A stretch of DNA of 11,549 nt from Comamonas sp. lk (GTDB taxonomy: Bacteria > Pseudomonadota > Gammaproteobacteria > Burkholderiales > Burkholderiaceae_C). Made by a program: the position numbers and the translations under genes. Under the pieces are notes generated by a model that did no database searches, was not told the origin of the DNA, and worked only from the letters and a program-made list of their open reading frames with translations. The stretch is from assembly GCA_945875225.1 (NCBI GenBank), contig CAMCJY010000031.1:1-11549 (forward strand). Reading direction: 5' to 3'. Below are positions 5,868 through 11,549 of this stretch, in pieces (position 1 is the stretch's first letter; each line of letters opens with the position of its first letter).

Positions 5868-7172
5868 TTACAAGCTGGCAAACACTGCTTTGGCTGCCGC
5901 CACGCTTTCTGCGATATCGGCCTCGGTATGCGCCGCGCTGATAAAGCCGGCTTCGTACAAAGCCGGTGCGAAATACACGCCGCGGTCCAGCATGCCGTGG
6001 AACAAAGCGTTAAAGCGTTTGTTATCGGTGCTGATGACTTTGGCGTAGTTTTGCGGCAATTCGGGGAAAAGGAAAAAGCCGAACATGCCGCCTTCGCTGT
6101 CGGTGCTGAACGGCACGCCCGCCGCATCTGCAGCGCCTTGCAGGCCGCGCATCAGCGATTGGGTTTTGGTGGCTAAGGCGTCGAAAAAACCGGGCTTGCT
6201 GATTTCGCGCAGCGTGGCCAGACCGCAGGCGGTGGCGATCGGGTTACCCGATAAAGTACCGGCCTGGTAAACCGCCCCCAAGGGTGCCATTTGTTCCATC
6301 ACGGCCCGCTTGCCGCCAAATGCGGCCAAGGGCATGCCACCGCCAATCACCTTGCCCAGCACAGTAATGTCCGGCGCAAAACCGGGCAGTGCTTTGCCAT
6401 ACACGCTTTGGGCGCTGCCCAAGGCCACGCGCAAGCCGCTCATCACTTCGTCGAACACCAGCAGCGCGCCGTATTGGGTACACAGCTCGCGGGCGCGTTT
6501 GACGAAGGGCACCGAGGCGCGCACGAAATTCATATTCCCGGCAATCGGCTCGATCATCAGGCAGGCCAGGTCTTTGCCGTGCAGGGCAAAGGCTTCTTCG
6601 AGTTGCGCTAGGTTGTTGTATTCCAGAACCAGCGTGTGCTGTACCACTTCGGGCGGCACACCGGCGCTGGTCGGGTTGCCCAGCGTGGCCAGGCCCGAGC
6701 CGGCTTTGACCAGCAAAGCATCGGCGTGGCCGTGATAGCAGCCCTCAAACTTGATAAATTTGCTGCGCCCGGTGGCGCCGCGCGCCAGACGAATGGCGGT
6801 CATGGCCGCTTCGGTGCCTGAGCTGACCAGGCGCACCATATCCATGCTGGGCACATGGCGCAAAATTTCTTCGGCTAGTTCCACCTCGCGCTCGGTGGGC
6901 GCGCCAAAGGAGAAGCCTTCGAGTAGCGCTTTTTGTACCGCCTCGACCACTGCCGGATGCCCGTGGCCCAGAATCATTGGGCCCCAGGAGCCGATGTAGT
7001 CTATATAACGCTGGCCGTTGGCATCCCAAAAATAGGCGCCCTGTGCGCGGGTCACAAAGCGGGGCGTCCCGCCCACGGCTTTGAAAGCGCGTACTGGCGA
7101 GTTGACGCCACCGGGGATGACAGCGGCGGCGCGTTGAAAAAGTTCGAGGTTACGGTCAGTGGCGGGTTTCAT
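5868..7172 (-). CDS. hemL: Glutamate-1-semialdehyde 2,1-aminomutase HemL
   Basis: HemL converts glutamate-1-semialdehyde to 5-aminolevulinate, the precursor of haem and other tetrapyrroles, in the cytoplasm using pyridoxal phosphate. The 434-residue length is typical. Visible motifs are PGGVNSPVRAF near the N-terminus, VRLVSSGTEAAMTAIRLAR (residues 113-131), YHGHAD, the cofactor-contacting Asp241 in FDEVMSGLR, and the Schiff-base Lys274 in TVLGKVIGGGMP. The start was placed at the ATG ending at 7172 (MKPATDRNLELFQRA), which matches family N-termini. An open frame further upstream runs inside the neighbouring kinase gene and looks unrelated. The start lies 17 bases inside the end of the ThiD-like gene upstream, so the two are very likely co-transcribed and translationally coupled; no good Shine-Dalgarno site is seen. 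The cytochrome and other haem proteins encoded nearby would draw on this pathway, but that link is general. Confidence 0.97.
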   Translation of the reverse strand: MKPATDRNLELFQRAAAVIPGGVNSPVRAFKAVGGTPRFVTRAQGAYFWDANGQRYIDYIGSWGPMILGHGHPAVVEAVQKALLEGFSFGAPTEREVELAEEILRHVPSMDMVRLVSSGTEAAMTAIRLARGATGRSKFIKFEGCYHGHADALLVKAGSGLATLGNPTSAGVPPEVVQHTLVLEYNNLAQLEEAFALHGKDLACLMIEPIAGNMNFVRASVPFVKRARELCTQYGALLVFDEVMSGLRVALGSAQSVYGKALPGFAPDITVLGKVIGGGMPLAAFGGKRAVMEQMAPLGAVYQAGTLSGNPIATACGLATLREISKPGFFDALATKTQSLMRGLQGAADAAGVPFSTDSEGGMFGFFLFPELPQNYAKVISTDNKRFNALFHGMLDRGVYFAPALYEAGFISAAHTEADIAESVAAAKAVFASL

Positions 7173-8109
7173 TGGGAGGGAAGTCAAAAAGAAAGGGTTG
7201 GTCGGGATCGCCGCTATCGTGCAGCAGTTCGTTATCGGGCTCATCATGCGCCCAAAACAGGCGGTCGGGCTGCACATGGCCCATGCCGGGGCGCAATCCG
7301 GCTTCCAGGCTACGGTCAAGGTAGCTCAGCGCCTCAGTCACCGCCTCGGCCAGCTCGGTGCCCACGGCGATCAGCGCCGCCAAGGCCGCTGACAAAGTGT
7401 CGCCTGTGCCCACAAAAGTCGCTTCCAGCCGCTCAAATTTTTCGCTGCACATGATCGCGCTGGCGCTGCACAAGGCATTGTCGATAAATTGCTCGGGCAA
7501 GGGGATGCCGGTGACTAGGGTGTAGGGCACGCCCAGCTCCTGCGCGGCTTTGGCAATGTCGCGCGCATCGGGCGCACGCGGCGCATCCCAATCGGGCAGC
7601 AGCCAGCGCGCCAAGGTCCCGTAGCTGCCCACCAGCACCGTGGTTTGCGGCAGCAGCATGTCGGCGCAGGCGTCCAGGTACTGGTCAATCTGGTCCTCGT
7701 GCCACCAGGACAGATCGGGCATATAGGTCACCACCGGCACATCGGCATAGTCCGATACGACGGCAGCCACCGCGCTCAGGTTTTCCGGGCTGCCGACAAA
7801 GCCGACTTTGAACACGTCAGGCGCCACATCTTCCAAGATGGTGCGCGCCTGGGCCAGTAGGGCGTCGTCGTCAAAGGGGAAGTGGTCGGCGATTTCGCTG
7901 GTGTCGCGGGCATAGGCTCCGGTCATCACCGGCATGGGGTGTACCCCCACCGAGGCCATGGCCAGGCAGTCGGCGGTCAAGCCGCCCGCGCCGCTGGGGT
8001 CGTTGGCATTGAAAACCATCACGCTGGCCACTGGGCCGTCGGCCGGACCGTCGTCGTCCAGCACCGTAATGGGGGCGGGGCCTGCCGTGTCTTTTTTTGG
8101 GTTCTTCAT
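7156..8109 (-). CDS. ThiD-like hydroxymethylpyrimidine/phosphomethylpyrimidine kinase (divergent)
   Basis: A 317-residue member of the ribokinase-like/ThiD family. ThiD phosphorylates hydroxymethylpyrimidine twice to supply the pyrimidine half of thiamine. The N-terminal segment NANDPSGAGGLTADCLAMASVG (residues 34-55) corresponds to the substrate-binding DPSGGAGIQAD region, LVTGIP (198-203) lies in the core, and VGTGDTLSAALAALIA (233-248) is the anion-hole/nucleotide motif. At residue 237 there is Asp, where classical ThiD has Cys (GTGCTLS), so the active site is more like pyridoxal kinase or ribokinase. A Tyr/Trp-rich central part and an acidic C-terminal tail of about 30 residues also depart from Escherichia coli ThiD. 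No other thiamine gene is in the window. The ATG ending at 8109 was chosen over an in-frame TTG 42 bases upstream. Thiamine kinase is the best annotation, but another vitamin-B6-like substrate is possible. Confidence 0.75.
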   Translation of the reverse strand: MKNPKKDTAGPAPITVLDDDGPADGPVASVMVFNANDPSGAGGLTADCLAMASVGVHPMPVMTGAYARDTSEIADHFPFDDDALLAQARTILEDVAPDVFKVGFVGSPENLSAVAAVVSDYADVPVVTYMPDLSWWHEDQIDQYLDACADMLLPQTTVLVGSYGTLARWLLPDWDAPRAPDARDIAKAAQELGVPYTLVTGIPLPEQFIDNALCSASAIMCSEKFERLEATFVGTGDTLSAALAALIAVGTELAEAVTEALSYLDRSLEAGLRPGMGHVQPDRLFWAHDEPDNELLHDSGDPDQPFLFDFPPNETRH

Positions 8110-8152
8110 GGTCGCAACAGGTAGATAGGGCGCCGCAATCAAGGATTTCAAA

Positions 8153-8180
8153 AGCGCCCGGCGGCCCGCCGCAAGGCGCT
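8153..8180. other. GC-rich hairpin in the gap between the ThiD-like gene and rubredoxin
   Basis: AGCGCC (8153-8158) can pair with GGCGCT (8175-8180), and inside it CGGCG (8159-8163) can pair with CGCCG (8167-8171), leaving a three-base loop and a CAA bulge. On the minus strand the hairpin is followed by TTTGAAA, giving a weak terminator-like look. It could insulate the divergent genes or lie in the kinase leader. It could also be a chance product of high GC content. Confidence 0.4.
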
Positions 8181-8183
8181 ATT

Positions 8184-8189
8184 TACAAT
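8184..8189 (+). promoter_or_regulatory. Candidate -10 box for the rubredoxin gene
   Basis: TACAAT in the context ATTTACAATCGC lies 31 bases before the GTG start and matches the -10 consensus at five of six positions. The region 17 bases upstream is GC-rich with no -35 match, so an activator or a non-standard promoter would be needed. Confidence 0.3.
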
Positions 8190-8220
8190 CGCTGGATTCT
8201 ATTCTCAAGGTAAATACGCT

Positions 8221-8394
8221 GTGACCGATACCAAAACCTGGATGTGCCTGATTTGCGGCTGGATTTATGACGAAGTTCTGGGCGCCCCGGATGATGGTAT
8301 TGCCGCAGGCACTTTATGGGCCGATGTACCCATGAACTGGACCTGCCCCGAGTGCGGCGCCCGTAAAGAAGACTTTGAGATGGTGCAAATCTAA
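8221..8394 (+). CDS. Rubredoxin
   Basis: Rubredoxins are small cytoplasmic electron carriers with one iron held by four cysteines. The 57-residue product, read from a GTG start at 8221, has both CxxC knuckles: Cys9-Cys12 in MCLICGWIYDE and Cys42-Cys45 in WTCPECGARKEDF. Between them lie PDDGIAAGT and the aromatic residues Trp14, Tyr16, Trp33 and Trp40 typical of the fold. AAGG at 8207-8210 is a possible ribosome-binding site, ten bases before the GTG. The gene is divergent from the ThiD-like kinase and hemL, and its stop lies only 4 bases from the convergent photolyase stop. The role is not shown by the context; rubredoxins pass electrons to hydroxylases, oxidases or peroxide-reducing enzymes. 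The identification itself is very secure despite the small size. Confidence 0.96.
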   Translation: MTDTKTWMCLICGWIYDEVLGAPDDGIAAGTLWADVPMNWTCPECGARKEDFEMVQI

Positions 8395-8398
8395 GCCA

Positions 8399-9877
8399 TC
8401 AGCCCGCAATCTCTTGGCTTTTGACGACCGCATAGCGCGCCAGCGTGGCGGCCCTTGCCGCAGCATGGTCCACTACCGGATGCGGGTAGTTCACTCCAAG
8501 CGCTACGCCGGCAGCCTGCAACACCAAGGCCGGTGCCAGCCAAGGCGCGTGGATGTGTTTGGCATCCAAACCGGCCAGCGCCGGCACATAGCGGCGTATG
8601 AATTTGCCCGCTGCATCGAATTTTTCGCTTTGGCTGATGGGGTTAAAGATGCGGAAATAAGGCTGGGCGTCGCAACCGCTGGAGCTGACCCATTGCCAGC
8701 CGCCGTTGTTGGCCGAGAGATCAAAGTCGTTCAGTTGCTCGGCGAAATAGCGCTCACCCCAGCGCCAGTCGATGCCCAGGTGCTTGACCAAAAAGCTGCC
8801 CGCGACCATGCGCAGCCGGTTGTGCATATAGCCGCTCTGATTGAGCTGGGCCATGGCCGCGTCTACCAGCGGGTAGCCGGTGCGAGCCTCGCACCAGGCG
8901 GCAAAGCGGTCTTGGGCCAGCGCACCTTGCTCCCAGACAATGGCGTCGTAAGCGGGCTTGAAGCCCTTGCCCGCCACATGGGGAAAATTGGACAGCACCT
9001 GAAAATAAAAATCGCGCCAGACCAACTCGGCTAGCCAGACCCGTGCGCCCGGGTCACCCGCCCCTTGCTGCCCCAGTGCCAGATTGACCAACTGGCGGAT
9101 CGACACCGTGCCAAAGCGCAAATGCACGCTCAGGTAGCTCGGGCCTTTGACGGCGGGGAAATTACGCGTGTCTTCATAGGCGCGCATGCGCGGCGCAAAG
9201 TCAGACAACAGGGCTTGGGCACCGGCTTCTCCCGCTGCAATGCCCAGAGCAGACAAATTAGTAGGCACAAACCCAATGTCGGCCAAGGTGGGGACGCCCT
9301 GCCGATAAGCCGCCGGGCGACTGGCCAGCTTCTTCGCTAAAGTGCCGCAATCATGGGTGGGAAGCGGATGGCTAGCCAGGCGCGCTAGCCAGGCACGCAG
9401 ATAGGGCGTGAACACGCCATAGGGCTTGCCGGTTTGGGTCAGGATTTCACGCTGTTCAAACGCCACATGGTCTTTCACGCTCACCCAGGCCTTGCGCATG
9501 CGCGCCAGCGCGCTTTGCACCTGGGCGTCGCGGGCAATCGCCTGAGGCTCGTAGTCGCGCGCGCAAAACACCGCATCAACGCCCAGCGCCTGCGCCAGCG
9601 CTGGGATGTCTTCCTCGGCCCAGCCATGGCGCACGATCAGGCCGGCGTGCGCCTGCGTGCCCAGGGCGCGCACTTGCGCATCTAGCGCGGCCAGCGATTC
9701 GCGGATGAACTCCACCCGGCGGTCGGCACGCGGCAAGCGATCCAAAATGGCGCGATCCAGAATAAAAACGCAATGCACTTGCGCGCAGGATTGCAGGGCT
9801 GCGGCCAAGCTGGCGTTGTCCGTCAGGCGTAAATCGCGGCGCAGCCAGACCAGGCCGGAGGAATAAGTGCTTTGCAT
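8399..9877 (-). CDS. phrB: Class I deoxyribodipyrimidine photolyase PhrB
   Basis: This DNA-repair flavoenzyme splits UV-induced cyclobutane pyrimidine dimers using light. The 492-residue product has the N-terminal antenna domain beginning LVWLRRDLRLTDNASL and the C-terminal FAD-binding helical domain. In the latter, EDTRNFPAVKGPSYLSVHLRFG, ELVWRDFYFQVL, TGYPLVDAAMAQLNQSGYMHNRLRM and NNGGWQWVSSSGCDAQPYFRIFNP are the conserved FAD- and DNA-contacting stretches of class I photolyases; the WRDFY and GGWQW tryptophans belong to conserved positions. The antenna chromophore cannot be decided by eye. The start is the ATG ending at 9877, where homologues begin; a longer frame would run through the divergent yqgE start. 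Only 21 bases separate it from the yqgE start codon, so its promoter must lie at least partly in yqgE. A cryptochrome is less likely given the full photolyase motif set. Confidence 0.95.
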   Translation of the reverse strand: MQSTYSSGLVWLRRDLRLTDNASLAAALQSCAQVHCVFILDRAILDRLPRADRRVEFIRESLAALDAQVRALGTQAHAGLIVRHGWAEEDIPALAQALGVDAVFCARDYEPQAIARDAQVQSALARMRKAWVSVKDHVAFEQREILTQTGKPYGVFTPYLRAWLARLASHPLPTHDCGTLAKKLASRPAAYRQGVPTLADIGFVPTNLSALGIAAGEAGAQALLSDFAPRMRAYEDTRNFPAVKGPSYLSVHLRFGTVSIRQLVNLALGQQGAGDPGARVWLAELVWRDFYFQVLSNFPHVAGKGFKPAYDAIVWEQGALAQDRFAAWCEARTGYPLVDAAMAQLNQSGYMHNRLRMVAGSFLVKHLGIDWRWGERYFAEQLNDFDLSANNGGWQWVSSSGCDAQPYFRIFNPISQSEKFDAAGKFIRRYVPALAGLDAKHIHAPWLAPALVLQAAGVALGVNYPHPVVDHAAARAATLARYAVVKSQEIAG

Positions 9878-9886
9878 GCCTATCGC

Positions 9887-9892
9887 TAAAAT
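9887..9892 (+). promoter_or_regulatory. Candidate -10 box for yqgE, possibly leaderless
   Basis: TAAAAT matches the -10 consensus at five of six positions and ends six bases before the yqgE ATG at 9899. A transcript starting at the normal distance would begin at or next to the start codon, and no Shine-Dalgarno site is present in the six bases between. No good -35 element is seen upstream. Confidence 0.4.
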
Positions 9893-9898
9893 AGTTAG

Positions 9899-10498
9899 AT
9901 GTCCAGCGATTTTGCATCCACCAACCTCACGCACCATTTTTTGATTGCGATGCCAGGCTTGGAAGACGGACTTTTCTCCAAAAGCGTGGTCTATTTATGC
10001 GACCACAGCCCGCGCGGCGCGCTGGGGCTCATCATCAACAAGCCCTCTGAAATCAATTTGGCTGATTTGTTTGGCAAAGTCGATTTGTCTCTGCAGCGCG
10101 CCGATCTGGCCGATCAGGCGGTGCTGCAAGGCGGCCCACTGCACGAACAGCGCGGTTTTGTGCTGCACGAGGCTTCGTCTGGCGCCTTCGATAGTTCGCC
10201 CGGCGCCAGTTATGCCTCCAGCATGGTCATCCCCGGCGGCCTGGCCATGACGACCTCGCGCGACGTGCTGGAAGCCCTGGCCGGTGGGCAGGGCCCAAGC
10301 AAAGTGCTGGTCTCCTTGGGCTATGCGTCCTGGGGCGAAGGCCAGTTGGAGAGCGAACTGATGCGCAACAGCTGGCTCACGGTGGATGCCGAAAAAAGTA
10401 TTATTTTCGATACCCCGGTCAACCAGCGCTACGAGCGCGCGCTGGACTTGCTGGGTTTGAAGGCCTGGATGATCGCCCCGCAGGCGGGTCACGCATGA
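9899..10498 (+). CDS. yqgE: YqgE/AlgH family protein (DUF179)
   Basis: A 199-residue cytoplasmic protein of the YqgE/AlgH family. The conserved N-terminal segment NLTHHFLIAMPGLEDGLFSKSVVYLCDHSPRGALGLIINKP (from about residue 9) is diagnostic, and GGPLHEQRGFVLH and LGYASWGEGQLESELMRNSWL are further family blocks. The biochemical function is unknown; the name AlgH comes from a link to alginate regulation in Pseudomonas. Genes of this family very often stand immediately before yqgF/ruvX, as here, with the stop overlapping the ruvX start (ATGA at 10495-10498). The start codon at 9899 matches family N-termini and is very close to the divergent photolyase start. It heads the apparent yqgE-ruvX-pyrR-pyrB operon. 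Confidence 0.95.
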   Translation: MSSDFASTNLTHHFLIAMPGLEDGLFSKSVVYLCDHSPRGALGLIINKPSEINLADLFGKVDLSLQRADLADQAVLQGGPLHEQRGFVLHEASSGAFDSSPGASYASSMVIPGGLAMTTSRDVLEALAGGQGPSKVLVSLGYASWGEGQLESELMRNSWLTVDAEKSIIFDTPVNQRYERALDLLGLKAWMIAPQAGHA

Positions 10499-10950
10499 AC
10501 GCGCTGGCCATGCCCGCGCCCTTCACGGTGCTGCCGCCCACACAGGCCAAGGCGGTGCCGGCGGATTTGCAGCGCTTTATGGCTTTTGATTTTGGTACCC
10601 GGCGCACCGGCGTGGCAGTGGGCAGCCGCCTGCTGGGCGGGGCGCAGCCGCAAGCCACCATCAGCGTTGCAGGCGATGCGCGCTTTGCCCAAATCGCCCT
10701 GCGTCTGAAGGAATGGGAGCCACAGGCCTTGGTGGTAGGCGTGCCGTACCACCCGGACGGCGCGCCCCACGACAATACGCTGCGCGCGCAAAAGTTTGGA
10801 CGCCAGTTGCAGGGCCGCTTCGGCTTGCCGGTGTTTGAGGTGGACGAGCGCTACAGCACCACCGAAGCGCTGGCCGGCGGCGCCAAAGATGCCGATGCGG
10901 CTTCGGCCTGCATCATTCTGGAGCAGTTTTTGCGGAGCTTGTCGCCATGA
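10495..10950 (+). CDS. ruvX: Putative pre-16S rRNA nuclease / Holliday-junction resolvase homologue (YqgF/RuvX)
   Basis: A 151-residue member of the YqgF family with an RNase H-like fold. In Escherichia coli, YqgF is linked to maturation of the 5' end of 16S rRNA; the family was first predicted to resolve Holliday junctions. The three acidic positions are visible: Asp32 in MAFDFGTRRTGVAVG, Asp117 in EVDERYSTTEA, and Asp134 in DADAASACIILEQFL. VVGVPYHPDG is the conserved central block. Residues 1-27 precede the usual start of the domain and are Pro/Ala-rich, so the protein carries a short N-terminal extension. An internal ATG at residue 29 would begin too close to the catalytic core. The start overlaps the yqgE stop and the stop overlaps the pyrR start, both as ATGA, which indicates translational coupling. 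Confidence 0.95.
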   Translation: MNALAMPAPFTVLPPTQAKAVPADLQRFMAFDFGTRRTGVAVGSRLLGGAQPQATISVAGDARFAQIALRLKEWEPQALVVGVPYHPDGAPHDNTLRAQKFGRQLQGRFGLPVFEVDERYSTTEALAGGAKDADAASACIILEQFLRSLSP

Positions 10951-11441
10951 CCCTGGTTCTCAATGCCGAAGCCCTGTACCTGGAGCTGCTGCGCGGCGTG
11001 CGCTTGATGTGCCAGTCTGATAGCCGTTTGGTCGGCATCACTTCGGGCGGCGCCTGGCTGGCCGAGCGTTTGCACAAAGACTTAGGTCTTGCCGGCGCCT
11101 TTGGCACGATTTCGTCGGCGATGCACCGCGACGACTTTGCCAAGCGTGGCTTAGCGGCCAGCGGCAAAACGCAGTTGCCCTTTGAAATCAAAGACGCGCA
11201 TTTGGTGGTACTAGACGATGTGCTTTACACCGGGCGCACCATACGCGCCATCACCAATGAATTGTTTGACTATGGTCGCCCGGCCAGCGTGCGCCTGGCA
11301 GTGCTGGTAGATCGTGGCGGGCGCGAATTGCCAATTCAGGCCGACTTTGCCGCGGCGCGCGTCTCGCTTGATATCGGCCAGTCGCTGGCCCTGGCGCGCG
11401 ATGCGGCGGGCGCCTTTAGCTTTGATGTGAAAGAAAAATAA
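10947..11441 (+). CDS. pyrR: PyrR: pyr regulator / uracil phosphoribosyltransferase
   Basis: A 164-residue type I phosphoribosyltransferase of the PyrR family. The PRPP-binding motif VVLDDVLYTGRTI lies at residues 87-99, and the following ELFDYGRPASVRLAVLVDRGGRELPIQADF is characteristic of PyrR. In Bacillus, PyrR binds pyr mRNA to cause attenuation and also converts uracil to UMP. In Gram-negative bacteria its regulatory mode is less clear. It directly precedes pyrB with a three-base gap, and its start overlaps the ruvX stop. No terminator/antiterminator structure can fit in the gap to pyrB, so if PyrR regulates this operon it must act upstream, or at the level of transcription initiation or translation. 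A purely enzymatic role in uracil salvage is possible. Confidence 0.94.
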   Translation: MTLVLNAEALYLELLRGVRLMCQSDSRLVGITSGGAWLAERLHKDLGLAGAFGTISSAMHRDDFAKRGLAASGKTQLPFEIKDAHLVVLDDVLYTGRTIRAITNELFDYGRPASVRLAVLVDRGGRELPIQADFAAARVSLDIGQSLALARDAAGAFSFDVKEK

Positions 11442-11444
11442 GCC

Positions 11445-11549
11445 ATGTTGCACCGGCGCAATCCGCAACTCAACCAGCACGGCGAGCTGATTCACCTGCT
11501 CTCCACCGAAGGGCTGTCGCGCGAAATACTGACGCATATTCTGGATACG
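11445..11549 (+). CDS. pyrB: Aspartate carbamoyltransferase catalytic subunit PyrB, 5' end only
   Basis: The frame opens with ATG three bases after the pyrR stop and runs to the window edge, giving 35 residues. The visible N-terminus reads MLHRRNPQLNQHGELIHLLSTE and continues GLSREILTHILDT, which I recognise as the start of the beta/gammaproteobacterial PyrB that combines aspartate with carbamoyl phosphate in the first committed step of pyrimidine synthesis. The active-site motifs lie beyond the window. Position directly after pyrR strongly supports the call. A homologue of this type is often followed by pyrC or a pyrC-like gene, but that cannot be checked here. Confidence 0.88.
   Translation, partial: MLHRRNPQLNQHGELIHLLSTEGLSREILTHILDT

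Noticed and set aside
5861..5876. Tandem repeat of TACAAGCT across the hemL stop codon
   Set aside because: Two 8-base copies only; could be a small slippage duplication and has no evident function.
7173..7319. Longer upstream start for hemL
   Set aside because: The extra 49 residues are read from inside the kinase gene in another frame and do not resemble HemL; the family N-terminus begins at the ATG ending at 7172.
1..11549. CRISPR arrays, insertion sequences, attachment sites, tRNA or rRNA genes
   Set aside because: No regularly spaced repeats, transposase or integrase frames, terminal inverted repeats or tRNA-like cloverleaf sequences were recognised.

Overview
The gene content and protein sequences point to a betaproteobacterium of the order Burkholderiales, probably close to Comamonadaceae. 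This rests on the GC-rich codon use and on three gene blocks I recognise from that group: dusB-fis-purH, yqgE-ruvX-pyrR-pyrB, and a rubredoxin gene facing a thiD-like/hemL pair. The assignment comes from recognition only; no database search was possible. No transposase, phage gene, CRISPR array, tRNA or rRNA was seen. Coding density is very high, and no stretch longer than 300 bases lacks a gene.

Region 1 (1-2242, + strand) is the right-hand end of a sulfur/redox operon. It holds the 3' end of a SoxA-like cytochrome c gene, an exported Lcl/DUF1566 protein, SoxY, SoxZ and a Tat-exported high-potential iron-sulfur protein (HiPIP), and closes with a strong intrinsic terminator. All five products carry or would need an export signal, or partner with an exported protein, so the set should act in the periplasm. 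SoxY ends in Gly-Gly-Cys-Ala instead of the usual Gly-Gly-Cys-Gly-Gly. This is the most unusual part of the window.

Region 2 (2254-5822) has a small YqaA-type membrane protein on the minus strand, divergent from dusB-fis-purH on the plus strand. The three plus-strand genes overlap one another. They encode a tRNA-modifying enzyme, a Fis-type DNA-bending regulator and the last two steps of IMP synthesis. A symmetric hairpin flanked by A and T runs separates purH from the oppositely oriented hemL.

Region 3 (5868-8394) has an overlapping minus-strand pair, a divergent ThiD-like kinase followed by hemL (tetrapyrrole synthesis). A rubredoxin gene diverges from them; it is only 57 codons long with a GTG start.

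Region 4 (8399-11549) has a class I photolyase on the minus strand. Its stop lies 4 bp from the rubredoxin stop, and its start lies 21 bp from the divergent yqgE start. From yqgE the plus strand runs yqgE-ruvX-pyrR-pyrB, with ATGA overlaps between the first three and a 3-base gap before pyrB, which the window edge truncates. Pyrimidine synthesis thus sits in one transcript with a Holliday-junction resolvase homologue.

Most of the window is conserved housekeeping content. The points worth a second look are the sox-like module with its altered SoxY tail, the Asp-type active site of the ThiD-like kinase, and the very compact promoter arrangements, including a possible leaderless yqgE mRNA.
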